Assembly (NCBI RefSeq): GCF_000429025.1
Contig: NZ_KE386833.1
Coordinates: 324,582-388,581, forward strand
DNA length: 64,000 nucleotides
Source of the DNA: Actinospineispora spinosispora DSM 44797
Lineage (GTDB): Bacteria > Actinomycetota > Actinomycetes > Mycobacteriales > Pseudonocardiaceae
Reading direction: 5' to 3'
Under the pieces are notes generated by a model. It made no database searches. It saw only the letters and a program-made list of their open reading frames with translations, and had not been told where the DNA came from. The translations under genes were made by a program, and so were the position numbers. Of this stretch, positions 52,436 through 61,318 are shown piece by piece (the stretch's first letter is position 1; the number at the start of each line of letters is the position of its first letter).

Positions 52436-53677
52436 ATGGCGGTGGCAGCTCTGCGTGGGCGCGTGAGCGGAATGGGATCGTCGTTACGGGAGCATCCCCA
52501 GCGTCTCTACTTCGTGTCGGTGCCGCTGCTGATCGCCACGGTCGCGTTGCTGGTGGTGGAGCTCGGCGGGTACTTCCTCGATCTCGAGGTGTACCGGCTG
52601 GGCGTGCAGACCTGGTTGTCCGGGGGAGACCTCTACGGGGTGCTGCCACCGACCAGCGTGGGGCGGGTGTTGCCGTTCATCTACCCGCCGTTCGCGGCGT
52701 TGCTGATGGTGCCGCTGACCGTCACCGGGTGGGTGTTCGCCTGGGTGTCGCTGTTCGTGGTCTCGCTGGTGTCGCTCGCGGTCACCATGTACGTGGTGGT
52801 GCGGCGGTTGTGGCCGACAGGCGGCCACGCTGGTGCGCTGGCCGCGACGTCCGCGGTACTGCCGCTGTGCCTGGCGCTGGAACCGGTGCTGGAGACGTTC
52901 AAGTTCGGGCAGGTCAACCTCATCCTGATGGCCATGGTCACCGTCGACTGCCTGATGGTTCGGACCAGGTGGCCGCGCGGAGTGCTGGTCGGGCTGGCCG
53001 CCGCGATCAAGCTGACACCCGCCGCCTTCGTACTGTTCTTCCTGCTGCGCCGTGACTACCGCTCGGCTGTGGTCGCGGCGGTCAGCGGCGCCGTCGCCAC
53101 CGGGGTGGGTGCGGTCATCGCGCCGGCCGCGTCGCAGCGCTACTGGGGCAACGGGCTGGCCGGCGCCAGCGGTGTCGGCGGCTCGCCGTTCTTCACCAAC
53201 CAGACCTTCCAGGCGGTCCTGGCCCGCGCCGGGATCACCGGGGTCGAGTTCAAGCTGATCTGGATCGTGCTGTCCGTGCTCCTCCTGCTGCTGGCCGCTC
53301 CGGCGATCCGCCGCGCACCCCAGCCGTTGGCGCTCATGGCGACCGCGGGCGCGGCGTTGCTCGTGTCGCCGACCTCCTGGTCGCACCACTGGGTGTGGAT
53401 CGCTCCGTCGCTGCTGATCGCCGGGGTGTCCGCGTGGCGCGCCCGCTCGGCCTTGTGGAGCGCGGTCACGGGCGTGCTCGCGGTCGTGTTCGTCGTGGCG
53501 ACCCACCGGTTCCTCCCGCACGACAACGGCGCGGAGATGACCTGGTCGCTGGTCCAGCAGCTGTTCGGCGCCAGCTACGTGATCGTCACGTCGGCGGTCT
53601 TCGTCCTGCTGTGGTTGACCTACCGGGCTCCAGCGAGGGCAGCTACCGCTGAGGCCGGGCTGGTGCGCGCCGAGTAG
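52436..53677 (+). CDS. GT87-type polyprenol-phosphate mannosyltransferase-like membrane protein
   Basis: About 413 residues with nine or more membrane helices. Features of DUF2029/GT87 (GT-C fold) enzymes: the first-loop Asp in FLDLEVYRLG, FIYPPFAALLMVPL, KFGQVNLILM, AIKLTPAAFVLFFL and SPTSWSHHWVW. These add alpha-mannose or arabinose from polyprenyl-phosphate sugars to cell-envelope glycans outside the membrane. The start may be ATG 52436 or 52472; the frame opens further upstream. Confidence 0.85.
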   Translation: MAVAALRGRVSGMGSSLREHPQRLYFVSVPLLIATVALLVVELGGYFLDLEVYRLGVQTWLSGGDLYGVLPPTSVGRVLPFIYPPFAALLMVPLTVTGWVFAWVSLFVVSLVSLAVTMYVVVRRLWPTGGHAGALAATSAVLPLCLALEPVLETFKFGQVNLILMAMVTVDCLMVRTRWPRGVLVGLAAAIKLTPAAFVLFFLLRRDYRSAVVAAVSGAVATGVGAVIAPAASQRYWGNGLAGASGVGGSPFFTNQTFQAVLARAGITGVEFKLIWIVLSVLLLLLAAPAIRRAPQPLALMATAGAALLVSPTSWSHHWVWIAPSLLIAGVSAWRARSALWSAVTGVLAVVFVVATHRFLPHDNGAEMTWSLVQQLFGASYVIVTSAVFVLLWLTYRAPARAATAEAGLVRAE

Positions 53678-53833
53678 CTCCCGCCACGGGAGCAGCGCTG
53701 GTCCTGACACCAAGGCCCAGGGTGGTCCGATCCTGAGCCTCAGCAGTGTCGCCTGCGCCGCGTTCCTGGCCGACGTCCGGTAACTGTCTGCTCCGACCCC
53801 AACCGTTCCGCCGCGGTGGGGGTCAGGGAAGGC

Positions 53834-54673
53834 ATGACACAAAACTTCTCAGGCGGTGCGGGCGACCCGTTGGTGGCCCAGGGCTTCGGTAGCTGGACCC
53901 AGGCGGTCGCGCGGACCGTCGTCCGCAGCGCGTGGCCACTGTTGCGGCTGCATTTGCTGCTGGTCGCTGTGCTCCTAGTTCCGGCGGCGGTGTCCGCTGG
54001 GCTGTTGTTCGCGAGTGGCTTCAGCCTTAGCGACGGACACGTGCCGGACGGCGGCAAGGTGTACCTGGTCGTGGCGCTGGTTCTCGTCTTCGTGTCGTTG
54101 ACGGCGTGGGCGGGTTTCGCCGCCGGCGCGTCGGTGGCCGTCGTCGTCCTCGACGCGGCCGGTGAACCTCAGAGCGTGCGCAAGGCGCTGCCGGTGGCCT
54201 GGCGTCGGTGCCTTCCGATGCTGCTGATGGGCTTGGCCGGGGGAATTCTCGCGGTGGTTGGGCTCATCTGCCTGGTCCTCCCGGGTATCTGGGTGATGGT
54301 TGTCCTCAACGCGGCGCTCAGCGGAGCGGTCGTCGTCGAAGGCCGGGGGATCGCCAGGAGTTTCGAGCTGGTCAGCCGCCGGTTCTGGGTGACGTTCGGG
54401 CGTCTGTTCTTCGGCTGGTTCGTCGGCCAGGCCCTGTATCTGGTCGTCAGCGTCGGCGCTCAGCTCGGCGCCTCGCAGGTGCACACCACGACAGGATCGT
54501 GGATGGCGACCGTGCTGTTCGGCATCGTGATCGCGCTGCCGACGATGGCGGCGATGTGGTTCGTCGGGCTCATCCTGCCGACGGCGACGAGCGTGGTCAC
54601 CTATGCCGAGCTGCGCGGCCATCACGGCCCGGGGACGTCGACCGCGCTGCTCGCCGCCGAGATGACCCGCTAG
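53834..54673 (+). CDS. Polytopic membrane protein, GPDPase membrane-domain-like
   Basis: 279 residues, about six membrane helices, with LVLPGIWVMVVLNAALSG and a charged RSFELVSRRFWVTFGRLF segment as seen in glycerophosphodiesterase membrane-domain-like proteins. No catalytic domain is attached. ATG 53834 has GGGAAGG upstream. Function unknown. Its TAG stop and that of the mug gene on the other strand share the palindrome CTAG. Confidence 0.75.
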   Translation: MTQNFSGGAGDPLVAQGFGSWTQAVARTVVRSAWPLLRLHLLLVAVLLVPAAVSAGLLFASGFSLSDGHVPDGGKVYLVVALVLVFVSLTAWAGFAAGASVAVVVLDAAGEPQSVRKALPVAWRRCLPMLLMGLAGGILAVVGLICLVLPGIWVMVVLNAALSGAVVVEGRGIARSFELVSRRFWVTFGRLFFGWFVGQALYLVVSVGAQLGASQVHTTTGSWMATVLFGIVIALPTMAAMWFVGLILPTATSVVTYAELRGHHGPGTSTALLAAEMTR

Positions 54674-55191
54674 GGGCCGGCCACGGCGTGGAGCCGCGCG
54701 AACTCCTCGGCCAGCGCGGGAAGCTGCCAGTGCGCGTTCAGGCCGCTCGGGTTCGGCAATGCCCAGACCCGGGCGTCGCCGAGGAGGCGGTCCTGCCGGC
54801 CGACGACGGCCTTCGGTTCGGCGAAGGCCGTCCGGTAGGCGGTGATGCCGACGACGGCCACCCACCTCGGGGCCAGCCGTCGCGCGAGCTCGGTCAGCCG
54901 GGCGCCGCCTGCGCGAAGCTCGTCGGTAGTCAGCTCCTGGGCGCGGGCGGTCGGCCGGGAGACCAGGTTCGTGATGCCCAGCCCGAGCGCCGGCAGCTCG
55001 GACTGCTGGTCCGGGCCCAAGAGGGTCGGGGTGAAGCCGGAGCCGTGCAGCGCGGGCCAGAACCTGTTGCCGGGCCGGGCGAAGTGCTGGCCCTTCCGGG
55101 CTGACAGCAGTCCGGGGTTGATGCCGCAGAACAGCACGCGCAGCGGGGGATCGGCCGGTCCCGGCAGGATGTCCGGCAGCGGGTCGGTCAG
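54670..55191 (-). CDS. mug: G/U mismatch-specific uracil-DNA glycosylase (start unclear)
   Basis: About 173 residues. Catalytic motif GINPG (near residue 25) and the second motif NPSGLNAH (near 148) are those of family 2 uracil-DNA glycosylases, which remove U or T mispaired with G. No ATG, GTG or TTG lies in frame at the expected place. A CTG at 55191, overlapping the stop of the upstream gene (CTGA) and preceded by GCGGGG, is the most likely start; a longer frame to 55491 would run through the neighbouring membrane protein gene. Confidence 0.88.
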   Translation of the reverse strand: MTDPLPDILPGPADPPLRVLFCGINPGLLSARKGQHFARPGNRFWPALHGSGFTPTLLGPDQQSELPALGLGITNLVSRPTARAQELTTDELRAGGARLTELARRLAPRWVAVVGITAYRTAFAEPKAVVGRQDRLLGDARVWALPNPSGLNAHWQLPALAEEFARLHAVAGP

Positions 55192-55601
55192 AGCAACCCC
55201 GCGAGAACGAACGCCGCCGCCACACCGGCGGCGAACACGAGCCAGCCCAGCCAGCCGGCGACGACGGGGGAGCGCCGCAGCTTCACGACGATCCGGCCGC
55301 CCACGATGCTCACCGCGAGTCCGGCGATCATGGCGGCCACCGGCAGCGCCACGACCATCGCGTGCACCTTCGGTACACAGATCCGCAGGCCGGGACTCGG
55401 GCAGGCGTTGACCGCCGCACCCAGCGGCCCCAGCGACCAGAAGCCGACGACCAGCCCGACGACGAACAGCGACATGGTGATCAGGCCCCACGCCGGATAC
55501 CGCGCGGCGAGCGCCGCACGGCTCACCGAGGGCCGAGGGTTGCGGCTGAGCTCGTCCAGCACGTCGCCCTGCCGCACACCCTCACCACCTGCTTCAGCCA
55601 C
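55188..55601 (-). CDS. Membrane protein of unknown function
   Basis: 137 residues with three hydrophobic segments (about 38-60, 77-100 and 115-136). The loop CPSPGLRICVP has two Cys that may form a disulfide outside the cell. Not recognised. ATG 55601. It overlaps mug by 4 bases, so the two are probably co-translated. Confidence 0.65.
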   Translation of the reverse strand: MAEAGGEGVRQGDVLDELSRNPRPSVSRAALAARYPAWGLITMSLFVVGLVVGFWSLGPLGAAVNACPSPGLRICVPKVHAMVVALPVAAMIAGLAVSIVGGRIVVKLRRSPVVAGWLGWLVFAAGVAAAFVLAGLL

Positions 55602-55654
55602 GTCGGCACACTAGCCTGCGGACCGGGCCACAACTCCTGGGCCCACGCACCACC

Positions 55655-55718
55655 TCGCAGAGCTTCACGTTGCATCGCACACACTGCAGCGTCTGCGATG
55701 CGACATGAAGCTCTGCGA
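55655..55718. repeat. 64-bp palindrome, family copy 3
   Basis: Starts TCGCAGAGCTTC, centre CTGCAG, ends CTCTGCGA; arms pair with four mismatches. Same length as copies 1 and 2. It lies after the LysR gene stop and before the membrane protein gene, both on the minus strand. Confidence 0.9.
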
Positions 55719-55741
55719 AGTCGCCCGAACAGCCTCCGCGG

Positions 55742-56653
55742 CTAGCTCCGCGACGTCACCGCGTCGGCCTCCGTGCGCAGGGCGTTGAGGACCGTTCGGA
55801 CGGCTGGGCGGACCAGGGTGCTCCGGCGGGCTATCGCCTCGACCAGGCGCGCCGCGTGCACGCCGGTCAGGGGGCGCCGGACCAGTCGCCGGCCGCCCCG
55901 GTCGTCGGTCGAGTAGCGGGGCAGCAGCGCGATGCCCAGACCGGCGGCCACCAGCTCCTCGGTGACTCCGAAGTCGTTGATGCGCTGCACGATCCGGGGC
56001 TGGGTCCCGGTGCGGATCGCGATCGAGCGCAGGACATCGTCGACCGGGAATCCGTCGCGCACACTGATCCAGGACTCGTCCGCCAGGTCGGCCGGGCGCA
56101 GGCCCCGGCGGCGGGCGAGTCGGTGACCGGGGGGAAGGACCACGTCCAGGGGCTCGCGCAGCAGCGCGGTGACCTCCCAGCGGTCGGTGGAGAACGGCGC
56201 GGAGTGCTCGTCGCGGTGTGCGATCACCAGGTCGAAATCGGCGGCCAGCTGGGGGACCTCGTTCGGCACCATGTCGACGTCGGTACACCGCAGGTCGATG
56301 TGCGGGTTCGCCGCGACCCGGCGCAACAGCGCCGGCAGCAGCAGCCGCGCCGCGGACTGGAACATCGCGACCCGCACCACGCCCCGGGGCTCGGACCGGT
56401 ACCGCTGCACGGCGGCTTCGGCCTCGGCGAGCGCGGCGAGCACCGAGTCGGCCTGTCCCGCCAGCTCACGGCCCGCCTCGGTGAGACGCAGACCCCGGCC
56501 CGCCGGCTCGGTCAGCGTCAGCCCGACCTCCTGAGCCAGGGCACCCAGCTGCTGGGAGATCGCCGACGGGGTGAAGGACAACGCCTCGGCGACCGCCGCC
56601 ACCGAGCCACGATCGGCGAACTCACGCAACACCCGCAACCGACGAACATCCAT
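55742..56653 (-). CDS. LysR-family transcriptional regulator
   Basis: 303 residues. N-terminal winged helix (about 1-62; RVLREFADRGSVAAVAEALSFTPSAISQQL) and a LysR substrate domain (about 88-290). Divergent from an EamA transporter gene, which it likely controls. The ATG 56653 lies beside an AT-rich dyad. Confidence 0.93.
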   Translation of the reverse strand: MDVRRLRVLREFADRGSVAAVAEALSFTPSAISQQLGALAQEVGLTLTEPAGRGLRLTEAGRELAGQADSVLAALAEAEAAVQRYRSEPRGVVRVAMFQSAARLLLPALLRRVAANPHIDLRCTDVDMVPNEVPQLAADFDLVIAHRDEHSAPFSTDRWEVTALLREPLDVVLPPGHRLARRRGLRPADLADESWISVRDGFPVDDVLRSIAIRTGTQPRIVQRINDFGVTEELVAAGLGIALLPRYSTDDRGGRRLVRRPLTGVHAARLVEAIARRSTLVRPAVRTVLNALRTEADAVTSRS

Positions 56654-56666
56654 GAAGCAACCCTAA

Positions 56667-56693
56667 ACAATAGGCACAGATTATCTTGATTGT
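56667..56693. promoter_or_regulatory. LysR-type dyad in divergent promoter
   Basis: ACAAT (56667-56671) and ATTGT (56689-56693) form an inverted pair in an AT-rich gap between the lysR and eamA starts, with TTATCTTGAT inside as possible promoter sequence. Confidence 0.45.
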
Positions 56694-56724
56694 CTTTTTA
56701 GTTGTAGTCACGGACGTTGGGAGC

Positions 56725-57657
56725 GTGACGTTCAAGGATCGGATGCTGGCGGTTGTCGTGGCGGTGCTGTGGGGGGCCAACTTTCTGGCGATCCACTACG
56801 GGCTCGACCACTTTCCGCCGCTGTTGCTCGGTTCACTGCGATTCCTGGTGCTGGCGATTCCGACGGTCGTGTTCGTGCGACGGCCGAACGTCCGGTGGCG
56901 GTGGCTGGTCGGCTACGGCGTCGGGTTCGGCACCGTGCAGTTCGCCTTCCTGTTCCTCTCCATGTCCGCCGGCCTGCCGACCGGGCTCGCCTCGCTCGTC
57001 CTGCAGGCCTCGGCGCCGTTCACCGCGGTCCTCGCCGCGCTCCTGCTGCGTGAACGCATGGGCCGCCGGCAGGCGATCGGGATCAGCGCCGCCGTGGCCG
57101 GTCTGGTGGCCATCGCGGTGGCTCGATCGGCGGTCGCGCCGATCCTCCCGCTGATGCTGTGCCTGCTCGGGGCGCTCGGCTGGGCGTTCGGGAACCTGTG
57201 CAGCCGCAAGGCTGAGACCGACGACCCGCTGCGGTTCATGCTCTGGATGTCGGTGGTCCCGCCCGTTCCGCTGTTCCTGCTGTCCTGGTTCGTGGAGGGC
57301 CCACGCGCGATCGGCGAAGCACTGGCCACCGCTGTGACCCCGGCAGGGATTCCGGGTCTCGCCGCGCTGGGCTACCTCGTCGTGTGCGCGACGATCATCG
57401 GGCAGGGCATGTGGACGGCGTTGCTCGGGCGCTACCCGGCGGGCATGGTGGCGCCCTACTCGCTGCTCGTCCCGGTCGTCGGCATCGGGCTGGCGTTCGT
57501 GCTGCTCGCCGAGCGGCCCAGCTGGATCGAGCTGGTGGCCGGCGTCGTGATCGTCGGTGGAGTTCTGCTGGGGACGCCACGGGCCCGCAAGGCGGTTCCC
57601 CCGCTGGACCCGGGTGCCGCCGCCGTGCTGGAGGAGCCCACCCGCGCCGCGCCCTGA
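56725..57657 (+). CDS. EamA/DMT-family transporter
   Basis: 310 residues, ten membrane helices in two EamA repeats. Typical signatures: AVLWGANFLAIHYGLDHFPPLLLGSLRF reduced here to its start WGANFLAIHYGL, LQASAPFTAVLAALLLRER, and LVPVVGIGLAFVLLAERPS in the second repeat. Exports or imports small metabolites, often amino acids. GTG 56725 chosen; ATG 56743 (AAGGA 4 bases before it) is possible, and a longer frame to 56686 would overlap the dyad. Confidence 0.9.
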   Translation: MTFKDRMLAVVVAVLWGANFLAIHYGLDHFPPLLLGSLRFLVLAIPTVVFVRRPNVRWRWLVGYGVGFGTVQFAFLFLSMSAGLPTGLASLVLQASAPFTAVLAALLLRERMGRRQAIGISAAVAGLVAIAVARSAVAPILPLMLCLLGALGWAFGNLCSRKAETDDPLRFMLWMSVVPPVPLFLLSWFVEGPRAIGEALATAVTPAGIPGLAALGYLVVCATIIGQGMWTALLGRYPAGMVAPYSLLVPVVGIGLAFVLLAERPSWIELVAGVVIVGGVLLGTPRARKAVPPLDPGAAAVLEEPTRAAP

Positions 57658-57751
57658 GGCGCGACCACGTCCGGGCTATGGCGTAGCGCACACGCTCTAC
57701 CTAGGCTGGGCTCCGGGCGGAGGGTGACAGACCGCTCTCGGAGGTATGTCG

Positions 57752-59026
57752 GTGGACGAAGGCGTCTGCGCGGTCCGGCCCGGGGTCGACCTGGGTCGGC
57801 ATGCCCGGCTGCTCGCCCGGGTACACAGTGCTCTGCTCACCGGCGACCGGCCGCCCGTGCCGCCGCGTGACCTGGTCGGCCGGTCCTGGACGAGGGTCCG
57901 CAGCCAGGGCGTGAGTCCGGACCTGGGTGACCCGCCGGCCGCGGTCGCTCTCGACGAGGTCGAGCTGCGCCGCCAGACCTCACCGCTGGCCCGAGTGCTC
58001 CCGGAGCTGCGGGCGAGTCTGACCTCGGTCGCCGAGGACGCGCGGCACGTCATGGTGATCACCGACGCGCAGGGTGTCCTGCTGTGGCGCGAGGGCGCGC
58101 CGAGGGTCCGGCACCGTGCCGACGCGCTGGGGTTCATCGAGGGTGCACGCTGGTCAGAGGGAATCGTCGGGACGAACGCGATCGGCACGGCGCTGGTCGA
58201 AGGGGCGCCGGTGCAGATCTTCTCGGCCGAGCACTTCGTCCGCAGCCAACATGCCTGGACCTGCACCGCGTGCCCGATCCACGACCCGCGCACCGGTGAG
58301 CTACTCGGCGTCGTCGACGTCAGCGGGCCGGCCGAGACGGTGCACCCGACGACCGTGGCACTGGTGTGCACGGCGGTGAAGCTCGCCGAGTCCAGCCTGT
58401 GGCGCCAGCACGAGACCCGCCTCGACGCGCTGCGCACGATCGGCGCCCCCCTGCTCGCCGGGATCAACGGCCCCGGTCTCGTCGTCGACGACCACGGATG
58501 GGTCGCCGCCGTGGCCGGGATGGCGCCACTGGACCGGGTGTCGGTGCCCCGGCAGGGCCTCCCGCTCGCGGTGCACGGCGTCGGCCCGTGCCAGCCGGAG
58601 GCGGTGCCCGGAGGTTGGCTGCTGCGCGCCGATGCCTCGGCGCGCAGCGGGAGCGCCACCGAGCGGATGCGGCTGCGGCTCGAGCTGGACGTCAGACCAG
58701 CGAGAGCCGTCGTGGAAGGCACGAACGTGTGGATCCATCCGCTGTCGACCCGGCACGCCGAGGTGCTCCTGCTGCTCGCGGCGGCGGGGCAGAAGGGTAT
58801 GAACGCGGCCGAGCTGAGCCGCGCGCTGTACGGCGACGGCGAACACCTGGTGACCCTGCGAGCCGAGCTGTCCCGTCTGCGGCGCACCCTCGGTGGTCTG
58901 CTGCAGGCCAGGCCGTACCGCATCGGCCCCGGCATCGAGGTGACGCTGCCCGACCTGCTCGCGTCAGGTTTCGCGGCCCGCTCGACCGCCCCCGGCGTAC
59001 ACGCGCTGGCCGCCCGCCCCCAGTGA
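57752..59026 (+). CDS. GAF-domain activator, AcoR-like without AAA+ domain
   Basis: 424 residues. N-terminal region (1-90), a GAF domain with the AcoR-like blocks RWSEGIVGTNAIGTAL and CTACPIHDP (about 135-210), a linker, and a C-terminal winged helix (about 330-410; HAEVLLLLAAAGQKGMNAAEL, then LRAELSRLRRTLGG). AcoR proteins of other bacteria carry a sigma-54 AAA+ ATPase module here, which is absent. GTG 57752 lies 7 bases after GGAGG; ATG 57746 is too close. It precedes the acetoin genes and probably activates them in response to acetoin. Confidence 0.85.
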   Translation: MDEGVCAVRPGVDLGRHARLLARVHSALLTGDRPPVPPRDLVGRSWTRVRSQGVSPDLGDPPAAVALDEVELRRQTSPLARVLPELRASLTSVAEDARHVMVITDAQGVLLWREGAPRVRHRADALGFIEGARWSEGIVGTNAIGTALVEGAPVQIFSAEHFVRSQHAWTCTACPIHDPRTGELLGVVDVSGPAETVHPTTVALVCTAVKLAESSLWRQHETRLDALRTIGAPLLAGINGPGLVVDDHGWVAAVAGMAPLDRVSVPRQGLPLAVHGVGPCQPEAVPGGWLLRADASARSGSATERMRLRLELDVRPARAVVEGTNVWIHPLSTRHAEVLLLLAAAGQKGMNAAELSRALYGDGEHLVTLRAELSRLRRTLGGLLQARPYRIGPGIEVTLPDLLASGFAARSTAPGVHALAARPQ

Positions 59027-59075
59027 CACGAATGTGGCTTCAGGGACGTTCAACGTCCCTGAAGCCACATTCGTG
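59027..59075. repeat. 49-bp perfect palindrome, copy 2 of a two-copy family
   Basis: Starts directly after the stop codon of the GAF regulator. Two perfect 24-base arms around a C at 59051. The core GGCTTCAGGGACGTT differs from copy 1 by one base, and the partner arm carries the compensating change. Confidence 0.9.
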
Positions 59076-59108
59076 CCGTCGGCTGCAACGGTGGTGCAAC
59101 TGTTGCTG

Positions 59109-59158
59109 TGTGCGTCAGCTTGGGGTGAGGTGGGACACATCGCACGGTGACGCGCACA
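59109..59158. promoter_or_regulatory. Inverted TGTGCG sites before the acetoin operon
   Basis: TGTGCGTCA (59109-59117) and TGACGCGCACA (59148-59158) are inverted relatives flanking the likely promoter just before acoX. GCAAC/GTTGC inverted bases lie slightly upstream. Candidate site for the GAF regulator. Confidence 0.45.
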
Positions 59159-59174
59159 GCAAAGGAGCTGGTCG

Positions 59175-60251
59175 GTGCAGCTGCCCGTGGTTCCTGGCTC
59201 GTCGCTCGGCATCATCGTCAACCCGATGTCGGGGCGGGACATCCGGCGGCTCGTCGCGCGTGCCTCGGTCTTCCCGAATGCGGAGAAGACCAACATGGCG
59301 CTGCGGCTGATCTCCGCGGCAGGCGCACTGGGCGTCGAGCGGGTGCACATGTCCACCGACGCGATGGGCGTCGCCGCCGGCGTGCTGCGTGCGGCCGCGA
59401 AGCGACGGGAACGCGAGGGCCGATGGCCGGAGCTGGAGTTCTGCGAGCTCGCGCCCACCGGCACCGCCGAGGACACGAAGACGCTGGTCCGCCGGATGCG
59501 TGAGCTGGGCGTCCGGGTGCTTGTCGTGCTGGGCGGGGACGGCACGGTGCGCGCGGCCGCCGTTCACAGCGGTGACCTGCCCGTGCTGCCGCTGTCCACC
59601 GGCACGAACAACGCATTTCCGGAGATGTGGGAGGCGACCGTCGCCGGCACGGCGGCCGGCCTGCTCGCCACCGAACGGATCAGCGAGGCGGAAGCGACCT
59701 ACCGGGCCAAGGCACTGCGGGTGAACTGCGCCGACCAGGTCGAGAACGCTCTCGTCGACGTGTGCATCTCGACCGTGGCACACGTCGGCGCGCGGGCGCT
59801 GTGGGAGATCGGGCCGCTGCGTGAGCTGTACTGCGCGTTCGCCGAACCGCACGCGATCGGGCTGTCCGCCATCGCCGGTCTCGCGGCGCCGGTCGGACGT
59901 ACCGAGGCGAACGGGGTGCGGGTCCGCCTCGCCGGCTCCGAGGACGCCACCAGGCGGGTCCTCGCGCCGATCGCGCCGGGCGTGCTCGCCTCGGTCGGGC
60001 TGCACGACGTCGCACCGCTGCTGCCGGACAGCCCGGTGACCAGCGCGGTCGCCCGAGGGACCGTGGCCGTCGACGGTGAACGCGAGATCGAGTTCGGCCC
60101 GTCGGCCCCGGTGACCGTGACCCTCACCTCGACCGGACCGAGAGTGGTGGACGTGCGTGCCGCGCTGGCCGCGGCTGCCGAGCGGCACCTGCTCGTGTCC
60201 GAGTTCGTCCTCGACGCTGCACCGATGAACAGCTACCAGGAGGTTCGATGA
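59175..60251 (+). CDS. acoX: AcoX protein (NAD kinase-like fold)
   Basis: 358 residues. N-terminal GIIVNPMSGRD and the GGDGTVRAAAV motif (about 118), then STGTNNAFPEMW, characteristic of the ATP-NAD/AcoX kinase-like family. AcoX is found in acetoin operons, but its exact reaction is not established. GTG 59175 with AAAGGAG upstream. The stop overlaps the next gene by 4 bases (ATGA). Confidence 0.93.
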   Translation: MQLPVVPGSSLGIIVNPMSGRDIRRLVARASVFPNAEKTNMALRLISAAGALGVERVHMSTDAMGVAAGVLRAAAKRREREGRWPELEFCELAPTGTAEDTKTLVRRMRELGVRVLVVLGGDGTVRAAAVHSGDLPVLPLSTGTNNAFPEMWEATVAGTAAGLLATERISEAEATYRAKALRVNCADQVENALVDVCISTVAHVGARALWEIGPLRELYCAFAEPHAIGLSAIAGLAAPVGRTEANGVRVRLAGSEDATRRVLAPIAPGVLASVGLHDVAPLLPDSPVTSAVARGTVAVDGEREIEFGPSAPVTVTLTSTGPRVVDVRAALAAAAERHLLVSEFVLDAAPMNSYQEVR

Positions 60252-61318
60252 AAGCGGCACGGTTCCACGGACGCGGCGACATCCGGATCGACGAGGTACC
60301 CGAGCCGGAGGTGGGCCCCGGTCAGGTCAAGGTCGCGGTCGATTGGTGCGGGATCTGCGGCAGCGACCTGCACGAATATCTCGAAGGACCGCTGTTCATC
60401 CCACCGCCCGGCTCCCCGCATCCGCTGACCGGGGAGACCCTGCCGGTCGTCATGGGGCACGAGTTCGCGGGCACGATCGCCGAGCTCGGTGACGGCGTGT
60501 CCGGCATGTCGGTGGGGGACAAGGTCGCCGTCGAGCCGTACCTGGTGTGCGGGAAATGTCCGGCGTGCGCGGCCGGGCGGTACAACATCTGCCGCACGTT
60601 CGGGTTCGTCGGCCTGTCCGGTACCCAGGGCGGGTTCTCCGAGCGTTGCGTCGTCGACCAGAAGTGGATTCACCCGCTCGGCGACCTGGGCACCGACGTC
60701 GGTGCGTTGGTCGAGCCGCTCGCCGTCGGGTACCACGCGGCGCGGTTGTCACCGATGCGTGAGGGCGACACCGCCGTCGTGTTCGGCGCGGGCCCGATCG
60801 GTCTGGTCACCATCGCCTCGCTCAAGGCCCGGGGCGCCGGTCAGGTCATCTCCGTCGAGCCCGCCGCCGCGCGCAAAGGCAAGGCGCCCGGTGCCGGTGC
60901 GGACGTCGTGCTCGACCCGACCGAGGTGGACGTGACGAGCGCGGTCCGCGACCTGACCGGCGGCGCCGGTGCCGACGTGGCGTTCGAGTGCGCCGGCATC
61001 GACGCGGTGCTCGCCGGGGCGATCGCCTCGGTCCGCCCCGGCGGGACGGTGGTCAACGTGGCGATCTGGGGGCACGAGGCCACCGTCCAGATGAACGCGC
61101 TGGTCGCCTCCGAGGTCGCGGTGATCGGCTCACTCGCCTACTGCGAGGACCACTCCGACACCATCGCGCTGCTTCGGGACAAGAAGGTCGACGCCGGGCA
61201 GTTCATCACCGGCCGGATCGGACTCGACGACCTGGTGTCCGGCGGGTTCCGCGAGCTGATCGACAACAAGGAGGAGAACGTGAAGATCCTCGTGTCTCCC
61301 CAGGAAGCACTGCTGTGA
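60248..61318 (+). CDS. Zinc-dependent 2,3-butanediol dehydrogenase
   Basis: 356 residues, medium-chain dehydrogenase. Catalytic zinc site CGICGSDLHEY and GHEFAG, structural-zinc cysteines CGKCPACAAGRYNIC, and cofactor motif GAGPIGLV (about 180). Within this operon it most likely oxidises (R,R)-2,3-butanediol to acetoin. The start overlaps acoX (ATGA), and the stop overlaps the SDR gene (GTGA). Confidence 0.92.
   Translation: MKAARFHGRGDIRIDEVPEPEVGPGQVKVAVDWCGICGSDLHEYLEGPLFIPPPGSPHPLTGETLPVVMGHEFAGTIAELGDGVSGMSVGDKVAVEPYLVCGKCPACAAGRYNICRTFGFVGLSGTQGGFSERCVVDQKWIHPLGDLGTDVGALVEPLAVGYHAARLSPMREGDTAVVFGAGPIGLVTIASLKARGAGQVISVEPAAARKGKAPGAGADVVLDPTEVDVTSAVRDLTGGAGADVAFECAGIDAVLAGAIASVRPGGTVVNVAIWGHEATVQMNALVASEVAVIGSLAYCEDHSDTIALLRDKKVDAGQFITGRIGLDDLVSGGFRELIDNKEENVKILVSPQEALL

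Noticed and set aside
59175..60251. NAD kinase
   Set aside because: The GGDGT fold is shared, but the family blocks and the acetoin operon context identify AcoX.
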